A stretch of 32,500 bases of DNA, taken from the NCBI GenBank assembly GCA_905221605.1, contig CAJNDS010002617.1, positions 1-32,500 of the forward strand, in the 5' to 3' direction. Source of the stretch: Symbiodinium natans (lineage: Eukaryota > Sar > Dinophyceae > Suessiales > Symbiodiniaceae). Each line of letters opens with the position of its first letter. Position 1 is the stretch's first letter. This document shows, one piece after another, positions 16,361 through 24,165 of this stretch. The notes under the pieces were generated by a model. The model was not told where the DNA came from. It ran no database searches and was given only the letters and a program-made list of their open reading frames with translations. A program made the position numbers and the translations under genes.

Positions 16361-18048
16361 TATGACACCCCGAACTATTTCATCCCTAGAGCCCTGGAGC
16401 CCTGAACTCGAAACTAGCCCTAAAAGTTAAACTTCTAAACCCGACACTCCACATCTCAACAAAAGGATTTTGGTCTAAACATCAAACCCCGAAACTTGAA
16501 ACTCCACATCTCAATGAAAGGATTTGGGTCTAAACATCAAGCCCCGAAACTTGAGAAACTCCACATCTCACTGAAAGGATTTGGGTCCCCTTCATGGGGG
16601 CACTGTTGGAGCAGATCACTGTGCGGACCACGTTGCCCGCCTGGGCTCCTGGGCTTCAGATTTAGGGACCCTAAACCCTAAACCCTAAACCCTAAACCCT
16701 AAACCCTAAACCCTAAACCCTAAACCCTAAGCCGTTAACCCACACCCCCTGAGCATTGAAGCCCTGGAGCACACTTTACTGGGGCTGAGCGCGTAGGATT
16801 GCCGCGGTGGTTGAGTTTGAGTTTGAGTGGCACATGGTCCTAAAGCCCAAGCGCTCGCAGTTCAGGGGATGAGGGTGCCCAATACCCGTTAATTAAGAAA
16901 CATTCCCTAAACCATATAAGGAACCCTATTCTATTTTAAGGAGTAGTCCTTAATTCAGGGGTTATTCGGGCCCCTGGGTGTTCGAAAGCGACGCAAGATG
17001 TTCAAACGTCGCTGCCAGGGCTTCTGCAAGGTTTTGCATAGGGTCGGGGTTGATCTTTGGCTGCGGGTTAGGACTTAAAGCTCGTAAGCCCTAGGCCGGA
17101 CATCCCAAATCCAAGTGGGCTCTATCCCAAACCCAAGCGAGCTTTCCGGAAACCTAAGACTCCTAAACCCTAAACCCCAAACCCTAACCCCTAGGTCCTA
17201 AATCCCAAGGTCCTCAACCCCAAACCCAAGTGGGCTTTTCGGAAAAAGCGGAGGTTCGAAAGTGGCAGGTCTGGCTTCTGTCGGGCACTTAGACGAAAGG
17301 GCGGGTTTCGGGCTTGGGGCTTACGGCTTAGGGCTTAGGGCTTGGAGGTTTAGGGTTTAGGGTGGTTTAGGGTTTAGGGTTTAGGGTTTAGGGTTTAGGG
17401 CTGAGGGTTGAAAGCATGTTGAAAGCCCTAGGCCTCTAGACCGCAAGCCCTCAGCTTCCCTACCTTGGTGGGGCTCAGGGCTTCCAGGGGGCTTGTGTGT
17501 TTCGTGGCACCGGGCCGGAGACCCGGATGTTGGCCTGGAGATTTGGCTTCTTTTGCGTGTTTTTGTTGTTGTTTCGATCCTTTCAGCAGCACATGTGGGT
17601 ATCTCCCAAATATTTTAGGCCTAGCGGCACGGGCCGGCCCCCGCCCCGCAAAACAGGAAACCTCGAAGTGGGCATCGTTTTGTTTTTGTTTTTCTGCTCC
17701 GTCTTTATTCCGCTGCCCTGTCTGTCACCCCCCCCTCTCTCCTCTCTCACCATCTCTCTCCTTCTGTCTATGTTGGTGTCTCCTTTTCTTTTTGTCCGTT
17801 TCCATTTCAATTCAATGTATTGCTCCCTTTCTCGTTTCTCGCTTTCTTTCTTGCTCCCACTCTTTCTCCCTTTCTCCCTTTGCCTCTTTCTCCCTGTGTC
17901 CCTCTTTTCTCTCTCTCTCTCTCTCTGTCTCGCTCGCTCTCGCTCTCTCCCTCTCGCTCTCACTCTCACTCTCTCTCTCTCTCTCTCTCTCGCTCTTCTT
18001 CCCTCCCCCCCCCCCCCCCCCCCCGCCCGCGCGCGCGGGCCTCCCCAG
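16361..18048. repeat. Long intron-like stretch with arrays and a pyrimidine tract
   Basis: A 56-60 bp unit with CTCCACATCTCA and AAAGGATTTGGGTC is repeated three times at about 16440-16590. (CCCTAAA)n lies at 16669-16735, degenerate C-rich units at 17155-17230, and (TTTAGGG)n at 17340-17402. 17690-18040 is an extreme C/T tract with (CT)n and a run of about 20 C at 18005-18024. It ends in CTCCCCAG before the next block. Confidence 0.7.
16597..16660 (+). CDS. Weak exon-like block
   Basis: The frame reads GALLEQITVRTTLPAWAPG, followed within 10 bp by a (CCCTAAA)n array. No good acceptor is visible directly upstream. Included because codon choice resembles the other blocks. Confidence 0.22.
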
Positions 18049-18099
18049 GACATCCGAAACGGTGTGGGTGGCCTGGCCCTCCATGGAAAAGCTGCCCGG
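18049..18099 (+). CDS. Exon-like block behind a giant pyrimidine tract
   Basis: Exactly 17 codons (DIRNGVGGLALHGKAAR) lie between CTCCCCAG and GTACCC. The pyrimidine tract of some 350 bp ends right at the acceptor. A C-run of 19 follows immediately after the donor. Confidence 0.38.
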
Positions 18100-18171
18100 G
18101 TACCCCCCCCCCCCCCCCCCCGCGTTTTGCGGGGGTACCTTTTCCCATCCAACACGCCGCAAGGGTCGGCG

Positions 18172-18263
18172 GATAGGGGTATATACCCTGTTTATACCCC
18201 AAATAGAAGAGAATCCCGTGAAAGGGACCCCAAAAAGGGTACCCTTATTTTGGGAACCCCCCA
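18172..18263. repeat. MITE-like family 3, copy B (inverted relative to copy A)
   Basis: It shares TATACCCCAAATNGAAGAGA and TTATTTTGGGAACCCC with copy A at 12799-12891, in the opposite orientation. The left terminus is less well preserved. Confidence 0.55.
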
Positions 18264-18341
18264 GTATTTCACGAAGCTGCTGGTAGCTCTTCGCGTAGCC
18301 GCAAAACTGTGTTAAAGCCGAGTCTTTTGATTCCGCCACAG

Positions 18342-18429
18342 GAGTGACTTCTTGATCATTGTCCTGCTTGGCTGTTCCTTCTGTCTGCCGACGACCGGGC
18401 TGCCCATGGCCGCCTTACAGATTTGGCAA
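18342..18429 (+). CDS. Exon-like block: AT3 membrane helix
   Basis: Between CCGCCACAG and GTGTTC. It reads SDFLIIVLLGCSFCLPTTG and then LPMAALQIWQ. The charged residue followed by a hydrophobic helix suits AT3. It ends in phase 0 and joins in frame to 18947. Confidence 0.45.
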
Positions 18430-18946
18430 GTGTTCTTGAAGCACGCTTCAGTTCGTTTCAAACATCCTCTGGAGTGCACCTTTGCAGAACAGTCTCAGCA
18501 GTTAAAGTCTCAAAGTTTATATAAGTTGATCTCCGCACAGAGAGCGCCCGAGGCACCGAAGTTGCCGCACACATTCAGAACATGCTAAGTTGTGGTAGTT
18601 ACAATCAGGCTTATAAGCCCAAACCCTAAACCCTAAACCTAAACCCTAAACCCGAAACCCTAAACCCTAAACCCGAAACCCGAAACCCTAAACCCTAAGC
18701 ACCCTGAAGATGGTGGTATAGGTGCCATGCCTATGACCCTACTTACAACCACCCAAATGAACCTCAAGTAGGATCCCAGAGAGCCCCATACCCCTTAACG
18801 AAGGCATGTACTTTCAATCATAGTAAGGGCCATGCTCCTCCTTATACTAACACTACTTAATAGGGATCGTGATAGAGGTACTAAAATTTCCTATTGTAAG
18901 GAATCTTCCTTAATTTAGGGGTATTGGGATCCGACTACTTTGCCAG
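18430..18946. repeat. Intron-like stretch
   Basis: The reading frame stays open to 18588 and may be retained coding sequence. (CCCTAAA)n with CCCGAAA variants lies at 18618-18700. A partial family-1 terminus (AAATGAACCTCAAGTAGG) is near 18755-18772. 18830-18925 is AT-rich and includes CTTCCTTAATTTAGGGG. Confidence 0.6.
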
Positions 18947-19001
18947 AAGGTCGATGCCCTCATCGCTTACAACAACCTCGTCACAGGACTGTCCCAAGCT
19001 C
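18947..19001 (+). CDS. Exon-like block of acyltransferase-like gene
   Basis: After TTTGCCAG the frame reads KVDALIAYNNLVTGLSQA. A GT donor at 19002 leaves one base, which completes a codon with the two spare bases at the start of the next block. A run of nine G starts at 19013, shortly after the donor. Confidence 0.42.
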
Positions 19002-19187
19002 GTTGGGAGACCGGGGGGGGGCGCCGAAACCCTAAACCCTAAACCCTAAACCCCAAACCCTAAACCCTACACCCTAAACCCTAAACCCCAAACCCTAAAC
19101 CCTAAACCCTAAAACCCTAAATCCTAAGCCCTGAGACCCTTAAACCATGCTTGAAGACCCTTAACCATCAACCCACTTTCATCGCAG
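19002..19187. repeat. Short intron-like stretch with C-rich array
   Basis: (CCCTAAA)n with CCCCAAA and CCCTACA variants lies at 19025-19130. It ends in CATCGCAG. Confidence 0.7.
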
Positions 19188-19294
19188 GGCCTCTGCAGTT
19201 GGCCTTGGTTGTGCTGGTCAGCTGCGACTGCAACTCCTTCAGGCCCCTGCTCGGAGTCTTTCCCCCGTTCTCGGGCCGAGGCTCTCCGAACTGT
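19188..19294 (+). CDS. Exon-like block: AT3 membrane helix
   Basis: It reads PLQLALVVLVSCDCNSFRPL and then LGVFPPFSGRGSPNC between CATCGCAG and GTGAAAGG, a good donor. A hydrophobic segment leads into a PL-rich loop. It joins in phase with both neighbouring blocks in my model. Confidence 0.42.
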
Positions 19295-19637
19295 GTGAAA
19301 GGGTATCATAACATAGCAAGCACACTCACGTAATCATATCGTGATGTAAAAATAATTGCCATAAAGGAAGATACAACATTATAATGATGAAAGAACATGT
19401 CGTAATAATGCAAGAATGTAGTAAAGGCCAGGGCCCGAAACCCCCAGAAGCTGAGAAGCAGGCTGCTTTTCAGCCCCAAACCCCAAACCCTAAACCCTAA
19501 ACCCCAAACCCTAAACCCTAAACCCTAAACCCTACACCCTAAACCCTAAACCCTAAACCCTAACCCTAAACCCTAAACCCTCACTCCTAAACCCTAACCC
19601 CTCAACCCTAAACCCTAAAAAGAGTTTTCAAGTCCAG
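19295..19637. repeat. Intron-like stretch with array between duplicated 27-mers
   Basis: AT-rich DNA at 19300-19410 comes first. Then a 27-bp copy of the next exon's acceptor and start (19449-19475) is followed at once by a C-rich telomere-type array (19476-19620). The array ends 15 bp before the second 27-bp copy (19636-19662). Confidence 0.75.
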
Positions 19638-19711
19638 CTGAGAAGCAGGCTGCTCTTCAGCCTCACAGAGGGCAGCCGCAAGTTGGCAGCCTCCATGCTG
19701 CGCCCTCGCCT
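19638..19711 (+). CDS. Exon-like block: AT3 segment before the SYxxYLxHWP helix
   Basis: After CAAGTCCAG it reads LRSRLLFSLTEGSRKLAASM and then LRPR. A GC donor at 19712 leaves two bases that form Leu with the first base of 20105. AT3 proteins have a similar loop (small helix, Ser, basic residues) just before their late SYxxYL motif. Eleven G follow at about 19720-19730. Confidence 0.48.
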
Positions 19712-20104
19712 GCGCTTCAGGGGGGGGGGGGAAACGGGTTCTGAGGGCTTTTGTGTGTGTGGGGGCTGGTTGGTTTAGGGTTTAGGGTTTAGGGTTTAGG
19801 GTTTAGGGTTTAGGGTTTAGGGTTTAGGGTTTAGGGTTTGGGTTTAGGGCTTTTAGGGTTTTGGGTTTCGGAGTTTAGGGTTTGTTGTTTTAGGGTTTAC
19901 GGGCTGTAGGAGACATGGGGTTCAAGGGCTGCCGGGAGGGGTTTCAGGGGCTCTTTCTTTGACTCACCTTGGGGTCTACTTGGATGTTCATGAGGAGTTG
20001 GAAGTGGGGTTATAAGTACCCACTAAAAAGGCTGATAAGTATAGCTACCATAAGTATAGCCCTACTTAGAACTCCCACATGAACCTCCAAGCTGTGGTTG
20101 CCAG
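19712..20104. repeat. Intron-like stretch: G-rich array and family-1 foldback
   Basis: G-run at 19720-19730, then (TTTAGGG)n at about 19770-19850, then degenerate G-rich units to 19890. A family-1 foldback occupies 19979-20091. It ends in GTGGTTGCCAG. Confidence 0.7.
19979..20091. repeat. MITE-like family 1, copy c
   Basis: It begins CTTGGATGTTCATGAGGAG and ends CTCCCACATGAACCTCCAAG, with TATAAGTA and TAAGTATAG in the centre. It lies just 13 bp upstream of an exon-like block. Confidence 0.65.
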
Positions 20105-20172
20105 GAAGCTCTCCTACACGATCTACCTGACCCACTGGCCCTGGGCCATCTGCAGCTCTCTTGCAGGGAAGG
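20105..20172 (+). CDS. Exon-like block with AT3 hallmark SYTIYLTHWP
   Basis: After GTTGCCAG the frame reads KLSYTIYLTHWPWAICSS and then LAGK. SYxxYLxHWP is the conserved late motif of acyltransferase-3 membrane enzymes and is the best single piece of evidence for the gene. A GC donor at 20173 gives an in-frame join to 20639. A GT at 20183, formed as the (TTTAGGG)n array begins, is the alternative. Confidence 0.66.
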
Positions 20173-20638
20173 GCCGGAATGGGTTTAGGGTTTAGGGTTT
20201 GGGTTTTAGGGTTTAGGGTTTAGGGTTTAGGGCTGCTGTAAAGAGCAGTAGCTGGTCAGTTCTCAACGGGTGATGCCTTGTGGGACCGCCTGCTATGATC
20301 GCCTCTGTGTTGGGCAACCCGGAACCTTAAATTCTCAATTCAAGCCCTGAAGCCTAAACCACTCCTACACCTTAAAAGGAACCCAACTGGGGCCCCACAA
20401 CCTAGAGGCCTGAGATTGGCAGGTTCATGCAACCAATAGGGAGACTCGCTCCAAGATGGGTTGCCGTCTCAAGAACCCTTAAACTACATGGGGAATTACT
20501 TCTTCTGGCAATACCAATTCCTTCCTGCAATGGAGTTCGTACACAGCCATCCGGAATTTCTACTGTGCCTAGGCTTCCCCCTAAAGCCTAAACCCTAAAC
20601 CCTAAACCCTAAACCCTAAACCCTAAACCTCTGCTTAG
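20173..20638. repeat. Intron-like stretch with inverted telomere-type arrays at its ends
   Basis: (TTTAGGG)n lies at 20183-20232 and (CCCTAAA)n at 20584-20630, with unique sequence between. The arrays lie within 10 bp of both flanking blocks. Confidence 0.78.
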
Positions 20639-20706
20639 GCATGCACCTTGCTGGCCTTTTCAGCCTGGACTCCTGGAACTCCATGCTGGCCACCCTGGGG
20701 CTCCGG
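20639..20706 (+). CDS. Exon-like block of acyltransferase-like gene
   Basis: After CTGCTTAG it reads MHLAGLFSLDSWNSMLATLG and then LR; GT follows at 20707. The two spare bases at the start fit the one left over before. A G-run of about 12 lies at 20717-20730. Confidence 0.5.
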
Positions 20707-21055
20707 GTTCGGGGGATGGGGGGGGGGGGGTAGTAGGGTTTAGGGTTTAGGGTTTAGGGTTTAGGGTTTAGGGTTTAGGGTTTAGGGTTTAGGGTTTAGG
20801 GATCTTTGAGTTGAGGTCTGAGGGTTTTGGGTTCAGGGTTAGGCAAGGCCAGGCCTTGTGAGATCGCCACGAGGGACTTTCGGGGGCATTCCTTGGGGCG
20901 AGAAATGGTAGAACTTCACTTGTATGCAGGCCTTGAAACGCCTAAACCTTGAAATTCCAAACCCTAAGCCCTAAACCCTAAACCCTAAACCCTAAACCCT
21001 AAAGCCCAAACCCCAAACCCTTAAACCCTAAAATTCTCAAAGCCCCGAGCGCCAG
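20707..21055. repeat. Intron-like stretch with inverted telomere-type arrays at its ends
   Basis: (TTTAGGG)n lies at 20736-20802 and C-rich (CCCTAAA)n at 20960-21033. The middle 20810-20950 is unique. It ends in GAGCGCCAG. Confidence 0.78.
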
Positions 21056-21102
21056 GCCACTTGGGGCACCTCCGTCCTCTTCGCCATCTTCCTGGACCGC
21101 TG
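21056..21102 (+). CDS. Exon-like block: last AT3 helix
   Basis: ATWGTSVLFAIFLDR lies between GAGCGCCAG and GTGGGT. AT3 proteins end with a helix followed by an acidic and a basic residue, as here (LDR). It joins in phase to the preceding block. Confidence 0.52.
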
Positions 21103-21342
21103 GTGGGTTTTATGTAGATATGTTGGGTTTAGGGTTTAGGGTTTAGGGTTTAGGGTTTAGGGTTTAGGGTTTAGGGTTTAGGGTTTAGGGTTTATGTATA
21201 TCCATTTCCCTGTTGTGGTGCTTTTAGGGCTCAGGAGTCGGATTCGCGTGGATTCTGCCCCTGAACCCTAAACCCTAAACCGTGAACCCTAAACCCTAAA
21301 CCCTAAACCCTAAACTGTAAACCCTAGACCCTAAACCCTGAG
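21103..21342. repeat. Intron-like stretch with inverted telomere-type arrays at its ends
   Basis: (TTTAGGG)n lies at 21124-21194 and (CCCTAAA)n at 21262-21340. The acceptor AG (21341-21342) lies within a degenerate repeat unit. Confidence 0.75.
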
Positions 21343-21487
21343 TCCTAACCTTAGATCTCGAACGCTGAACGATGAGAGCAAGGTTCTGCGTGGACTCGGC
21401 CGAGGTTCTTCCAAAGCTCGGATGCCAGGGAGTAACCAAGCCAGAGCTGCCGATTCTAGAGCAACAGAGATCTGGCCTCACTCCTGA
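21343..21487 (+). CDS. Candidate terminal exon with stop codon
   Basis: The frame reads a polar, basic tail (SRTLNDESKVLRGLGRGSSK, then ADSRATEIWPHS) to TGA at 21485-21487. The acceptor at 21341 is used because splicing at the better-looking AG at 21353 would create a TGA at the junction. In another frame an ATG at 21372 opens MRARFCVDSAEVLPKLG, so the assignment is uncertain. Confidence 0.3.
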
Positions 21488-21772
21488 ACCCTCAACCCTC
21501 AGGGTTTAGGGTTTAGGGTTTAGGGTTTAGGGTTTAGGGTTTAGGGTTTAGGGTTTAGCTAACCCTGACATATAAGCGAAGGCTGAGGCTTTAGGTTCAG
21601 GGCTTTCCAGGCCAGGTTGGTTGGCTTAAGGCTTTTACGTTGAGGGCGATGGCCGCAACCAGATCCCCTCCCGAACCCCAAACCCGAACCCCAAACCCTA
21701 AACCCTAAACCCTAAACCCTGAACCCTGAACCCTAAACCCTAAACCCCAAACCCGAATCCCCAAACCCTAAG
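21488..21772. repeat. Stretch with inverted telomere-type arrays
   Basis: (TTTAGGG)n lies at 21502-21559 and C-rich units, including CCCCAAA and CCCTGAA, at 21666-21770. The unique middle part has an ATG at 21651 (MAATRSPPE) that could start the next gene. Confidence 0.7.
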
Positions 21773-21866
21773 TTCCGGAGGATTTTGTTGTCGTGGATCC
21801 CTTCACTGCGGCGTTCTGCGGGTGGATCACTCCACCCAAGCCCCAGGGCGCAAAGGCGCACCCCGG
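21773..21866 (+). CDS. Exon-like block, second gene
   Basis: After the C-rich array and AG at 21771, the frame reads PEDFVVVDPFTAAFCGWITP and then PKPQGAKAHPG; GT follows at 21867. The two bases left over fit the start of 22367. No family recognised. Confidence 0.35.
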
Positions 21867-22366
21867 GTGCTGCACATGACATGGTGTTGGGTTTTGGTTT
21901 TCCAGAGGTTTAGGGTTTAGGGTTTTAGGGTTTTAGGGTTTTAATTAGAGGATCCTTATATTGGGGGCGGGGGTTTGATCCAAAGCCTAGACCATCCTTT
22001 TGGGGGCTACCTGAGGGTACCCGCGAAATCCCAATGCTTTCTGATCTTCTCACCCCCCCTCCTCCATATGAAGCAGGGTTTATATTGCTGTTTTTGGTGA
22101 GTGTATATAAGGTTCCTTTGTAAAATTGGTGAGTGTATATATTTGGTGTCCTTTTGGGGATACAAGAAATATATACCCTACTTCATATAGTGGAAGGTCT
22201 ATTTCGTGCTTTCTGGGCATGCGGTTGAGGAATCAGACCCTCAACCCTCTACGCCCTAAACCCTAAGCTAGACCCTAAACCCCATCCCGAAAACCGGGTT
22301 TAGGGTCTAGGGTCTAGGGTTTAGGGTTTAGGGTTTAGGGTCTCGACTGTTCCTGAGCTCTCACAG
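21867..22366. repeat. Intron-like stretch with family-2 foldback
   Basis: A G-rich array lies at 21907-21945, a family-2 foldback at 22076-22188, a short C-rich array at 22247-22285 and a G-rich array at 22298-22342. Confidence 0.65.
22076..22188 (+). repeat. MITE-like family 2, copy A
   Basis: The termini are ATATGAAGCAGGGTTTATAT and, inverted, ATATACCCTACTTCATAT. The inside carries two TTGGTGAGTGTATATA units and GGTGTCCTTTTGGGG. The same layout recurs at 24592 and 29323. Confidence 0.75.
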
Positions 22367-22426
22367 TGACATGCGCGACGGGACCTGCAAGGATGCTGCA
22401 CAGAGCCAGGACGCACAGAACAAGCA
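22367..22426 (+). CDS. Exon-like block, second gene
   Basis: After GAGCTCTCACAG it reads DMRDGTCKDAAQSQDAQNK. A GC donor at 22427 gives a frame that passes into 22775. It is highly polar. Confidence 0.38.
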
Positions 22427-22774
22427 GCTGGGTTGCGTTTATGGAGCTCGACGAAAAAGGGAACACCTTAAAAAATGTTAAATACACATCAATGAAAGAC
22501 GCGTGGTTCCTTCTTATGGTAACTTGAGTTAAGCTCCTTCGCTTGGGATCCTGAACAGGGATTCTGGCACCCCCCCCCTATTCTAATCCCTCTTAACGAC
22601 CTCTTACTTGGAGGTTCATGGGACTTACAAACCACTTACAAATGGGCGAATAGCCCTACTTAATAACCCCTTTTCGGCTTTGGGGGTATTGCAAGTATAG
22701 GGTTACAAGTACAGTACTATGAACCTTCAAGTAGTATCAAGGGGCAACATCCCCAATCCTTCACGGCAGCCCAG
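22427..22774. repeat. Intron-like stretch with family-1 foldback
   Basis: Unique DNA is followed by a family-1 foldback at 22607-22732. It ends in CACGGCAGCCCAG. No telomere-type array. Confidence 0.6.
22607..22732. repeat. MITE-like family 1, copy d
   Basis: It begins ACTTGGAGGTTCATGGGACT and ends ACTATGAACCTTCAAGTA. The centre has CCTACTTAATAA and GCAAGTATAGGG. Confidence 0.7.
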
Positions 22775-22885
22775 GAAGGCCACGAAGGCCCCGCAGGACG
22801 ACCTCGAGCGGGGCTCGGCTGCTGCTGCGCCCCAGGTGGCCGCCGCGCCTTCGGAGAGGAGCGAGAGGAGCGCAAGGAGGGCCGA
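22775..22885 (+). CDS. Exon-like block, basic and alanine-rich
   Basis: It reads KATKAPQDDLERGSAAAAPQ, then VAAAPSERSERSARRA. The donor GT at 22886 is formed where the G-rich array begins. The 23 bases ending at 22887 are repeated with two mismatches after the array (22946-22968). Confidence 0.4.
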
Positions 22886-23621
22886 GTTTAGGGTTTAGGG
22901 TTTAGGGTTTAGGGTTTAGGGTTTAGGGTTTAGGGTTTAGGGCTCGAGGAGCTCACGGAGGGCCGAGTCCTTGCCCTTCGCGGCCTTCCGCTTCTCCCAG
23001 GCCTTGAGGGGGGTGGAAATTGAGTTTTTTTTTCGAAGCTTCTACAGGATATCCCCAAACCCTAAACCCTAAACCCTAAACCCTAAACCCTAAACCCTAA
23101 ACCCTAAACCCTAAACCCTAATCCCCATGTTGCCCATCAACAGCGACAGAGATTACAACTTATGTGGGGCCCCCCTCCAAATCCACTCCAGCGCTTCTCC
23201 CAGGTGTGAGCCTGCGGCGCCCCTGGCGTTTTGTTGGGACTCCCCTACTGCTCAGTAGATCCCACAATTCACCGCGTGGAGGTTCCTTGGGGTGGCAATA
23301 GTATTCTAGGTAGAGCTGCTGTACTTCTAACCCTACTTATAACTAACCCCTGGGCCCTCCAAGTGATTCACTTGCAAGATTCTGGTCTTCCATCGTACAG
23401 GTCCAGGCTTGCCTGGCAGCCCCAGCGCCTGTAAAGAGATGTCCGCGCTTTGATGTCGATGCCTCAAGACCCTTTGTGTGCTCAGGCGGCTACCTATGCC
23501 TCTTACCTGCCCTCAGATCCTTTTGGGTAGGCAGACCATGTACAGGCAGCTGCATGCCTGGGCAAAAATGTGGGAGTCGTTGGACTTGAGCTTGAACCTT
23601 CGCTGCCTGGGGCGCGTTTAG
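22886..23621. repeat. Intron-like stretch between inverted arrays
   Basis: (TTTAGGG)n lies at 22888-22942. A segment open on both strands follows (22943-23020). (CCCTAAA)n lies at 23053-23121 and a degenerate family-1 copy at 23276-23364. 23380-23610 is unique. It ends in GCGTTTAG. Confidence 0.65.
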
Positions 23622-23710
23622 GAGCAGTAGCGGCTTCGAGGAGGCCCTGAGGCGCTTCACGAACTTGTGCTTCTGCACCAAGGGTGATGATGCCAACTCG
23701 CGAATGCTCT
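23622..23710 (+). CDS. Exon-like block with canonical splice sites
   Basis: Between GCGCGTTTAG and GTAAAGG. It reads SSSGFEEALRRFTNLCFCTK and then GDDANSRML. It is an amphipathic helix plus a Cys pair, probably extracellular or cytosolic rather than membrane. The donor GTAAAG is a strong consensus. Confidence 0.43.
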
Positions 23711-24110
23711 GTAAAGGCCCATCTTACTGACACAGTGTGTGTGTGTGTGTGTGTGTGTGTTTTTTTGGCGACTTAGCTGCGTGAATTTCAGCATCGAGAA
23801 TCTGAAGAGTATTCGGGGGGCGGAAAATTTTGCTGGTTGTTTCTGGATCTCTCTTGAGTTGCTTTCAGGTTTCAGTGAAGGGGGTGCGCAGGGAGAGGGG
23901 CTTGATAAAGAAGACGAGTCGTTTTGGCTCCAGACTGAAAGCGATTTGGTCGTCGCAAGCAAGGTATACTCAAAGATGTTGGGGGGTCTGTGCACCGTGA
24001 GGCCGCGGCTAATGAACCATTGGAGACCTTGGCATGCTGTACCTTTCGCAACAGGGTTTAGGGTTTAGGGTTTAGGGTTCAGGGTTTAGGGTTTAGGGTT
24101 TAGGGTGTAG
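23711..24110. repeat. Intron-like stretch with (GT)n
   Basis: (GT)n lies at 23734-23760, followed by seven T. 23770-24050 is unique, with an open frame (NFSIENLKSIRGAENFAGCF) that could be coding. (TTTAGGG)n lies at 24053-24107, ending in GTGTAG. Confidence 0.55.
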
Positions 24111-24165
24111 GGGCAAGAAGCCATGGATGGCACAGCCTATGGCAATGTGGCCTTGGCGTCAGCAG
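24111..24165 (+). CDS. Exon-like block, second gene
   Basis: After GTGTAG the frame reads GKKPWMAQPMAMW in one frame or, from ATG 24123, MDGTAYGNVALASA. GTGCGT at 24166 is a good donor. The second frame would stay open through it as AWLLFYRPADPVGA. Confidence 0.3.

Larger units (their letters stand above)
10616..21487 (+). other. Candidate split gene: acyltransferase-3 family membrane protein
   Basis: AT3 (PF01757) proteins are multi-pass membrane enzymes that move acyl groups onto sugars or lipids. Diagnostic pieces occur in family order: GVELMMGMMLISGWLSS with the basic MRKKVARLIPP (11161-11280), NRPLWFLSTLLTYHYAAG (11713-11766), and KLSYTIYLTHWPW (20106-20144). The last corresponds to the late-helix motif SYxxYLxHWP. 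A final hydrophobic block (TSVLFAIFLDRW) follows. Blocks at 18342-18429, 18947-19001, 19188-19294, 19638-19711, 20105-20172, 20639-20706, 21056-21102 and 21343-21487 can be joined in frame with GT or GC donors and AG acceptors. I chose the sites to fit, so this is a model. A possible frameshift in the second block may mean a pseudogene. Confidence 0.55.

Noticed and set aside
17465-18339. Overlapping 270-codon frames on both strands
   Set aside because: They are translations of the C/T tract (SLSLSLS or RERERE); no domain seen.
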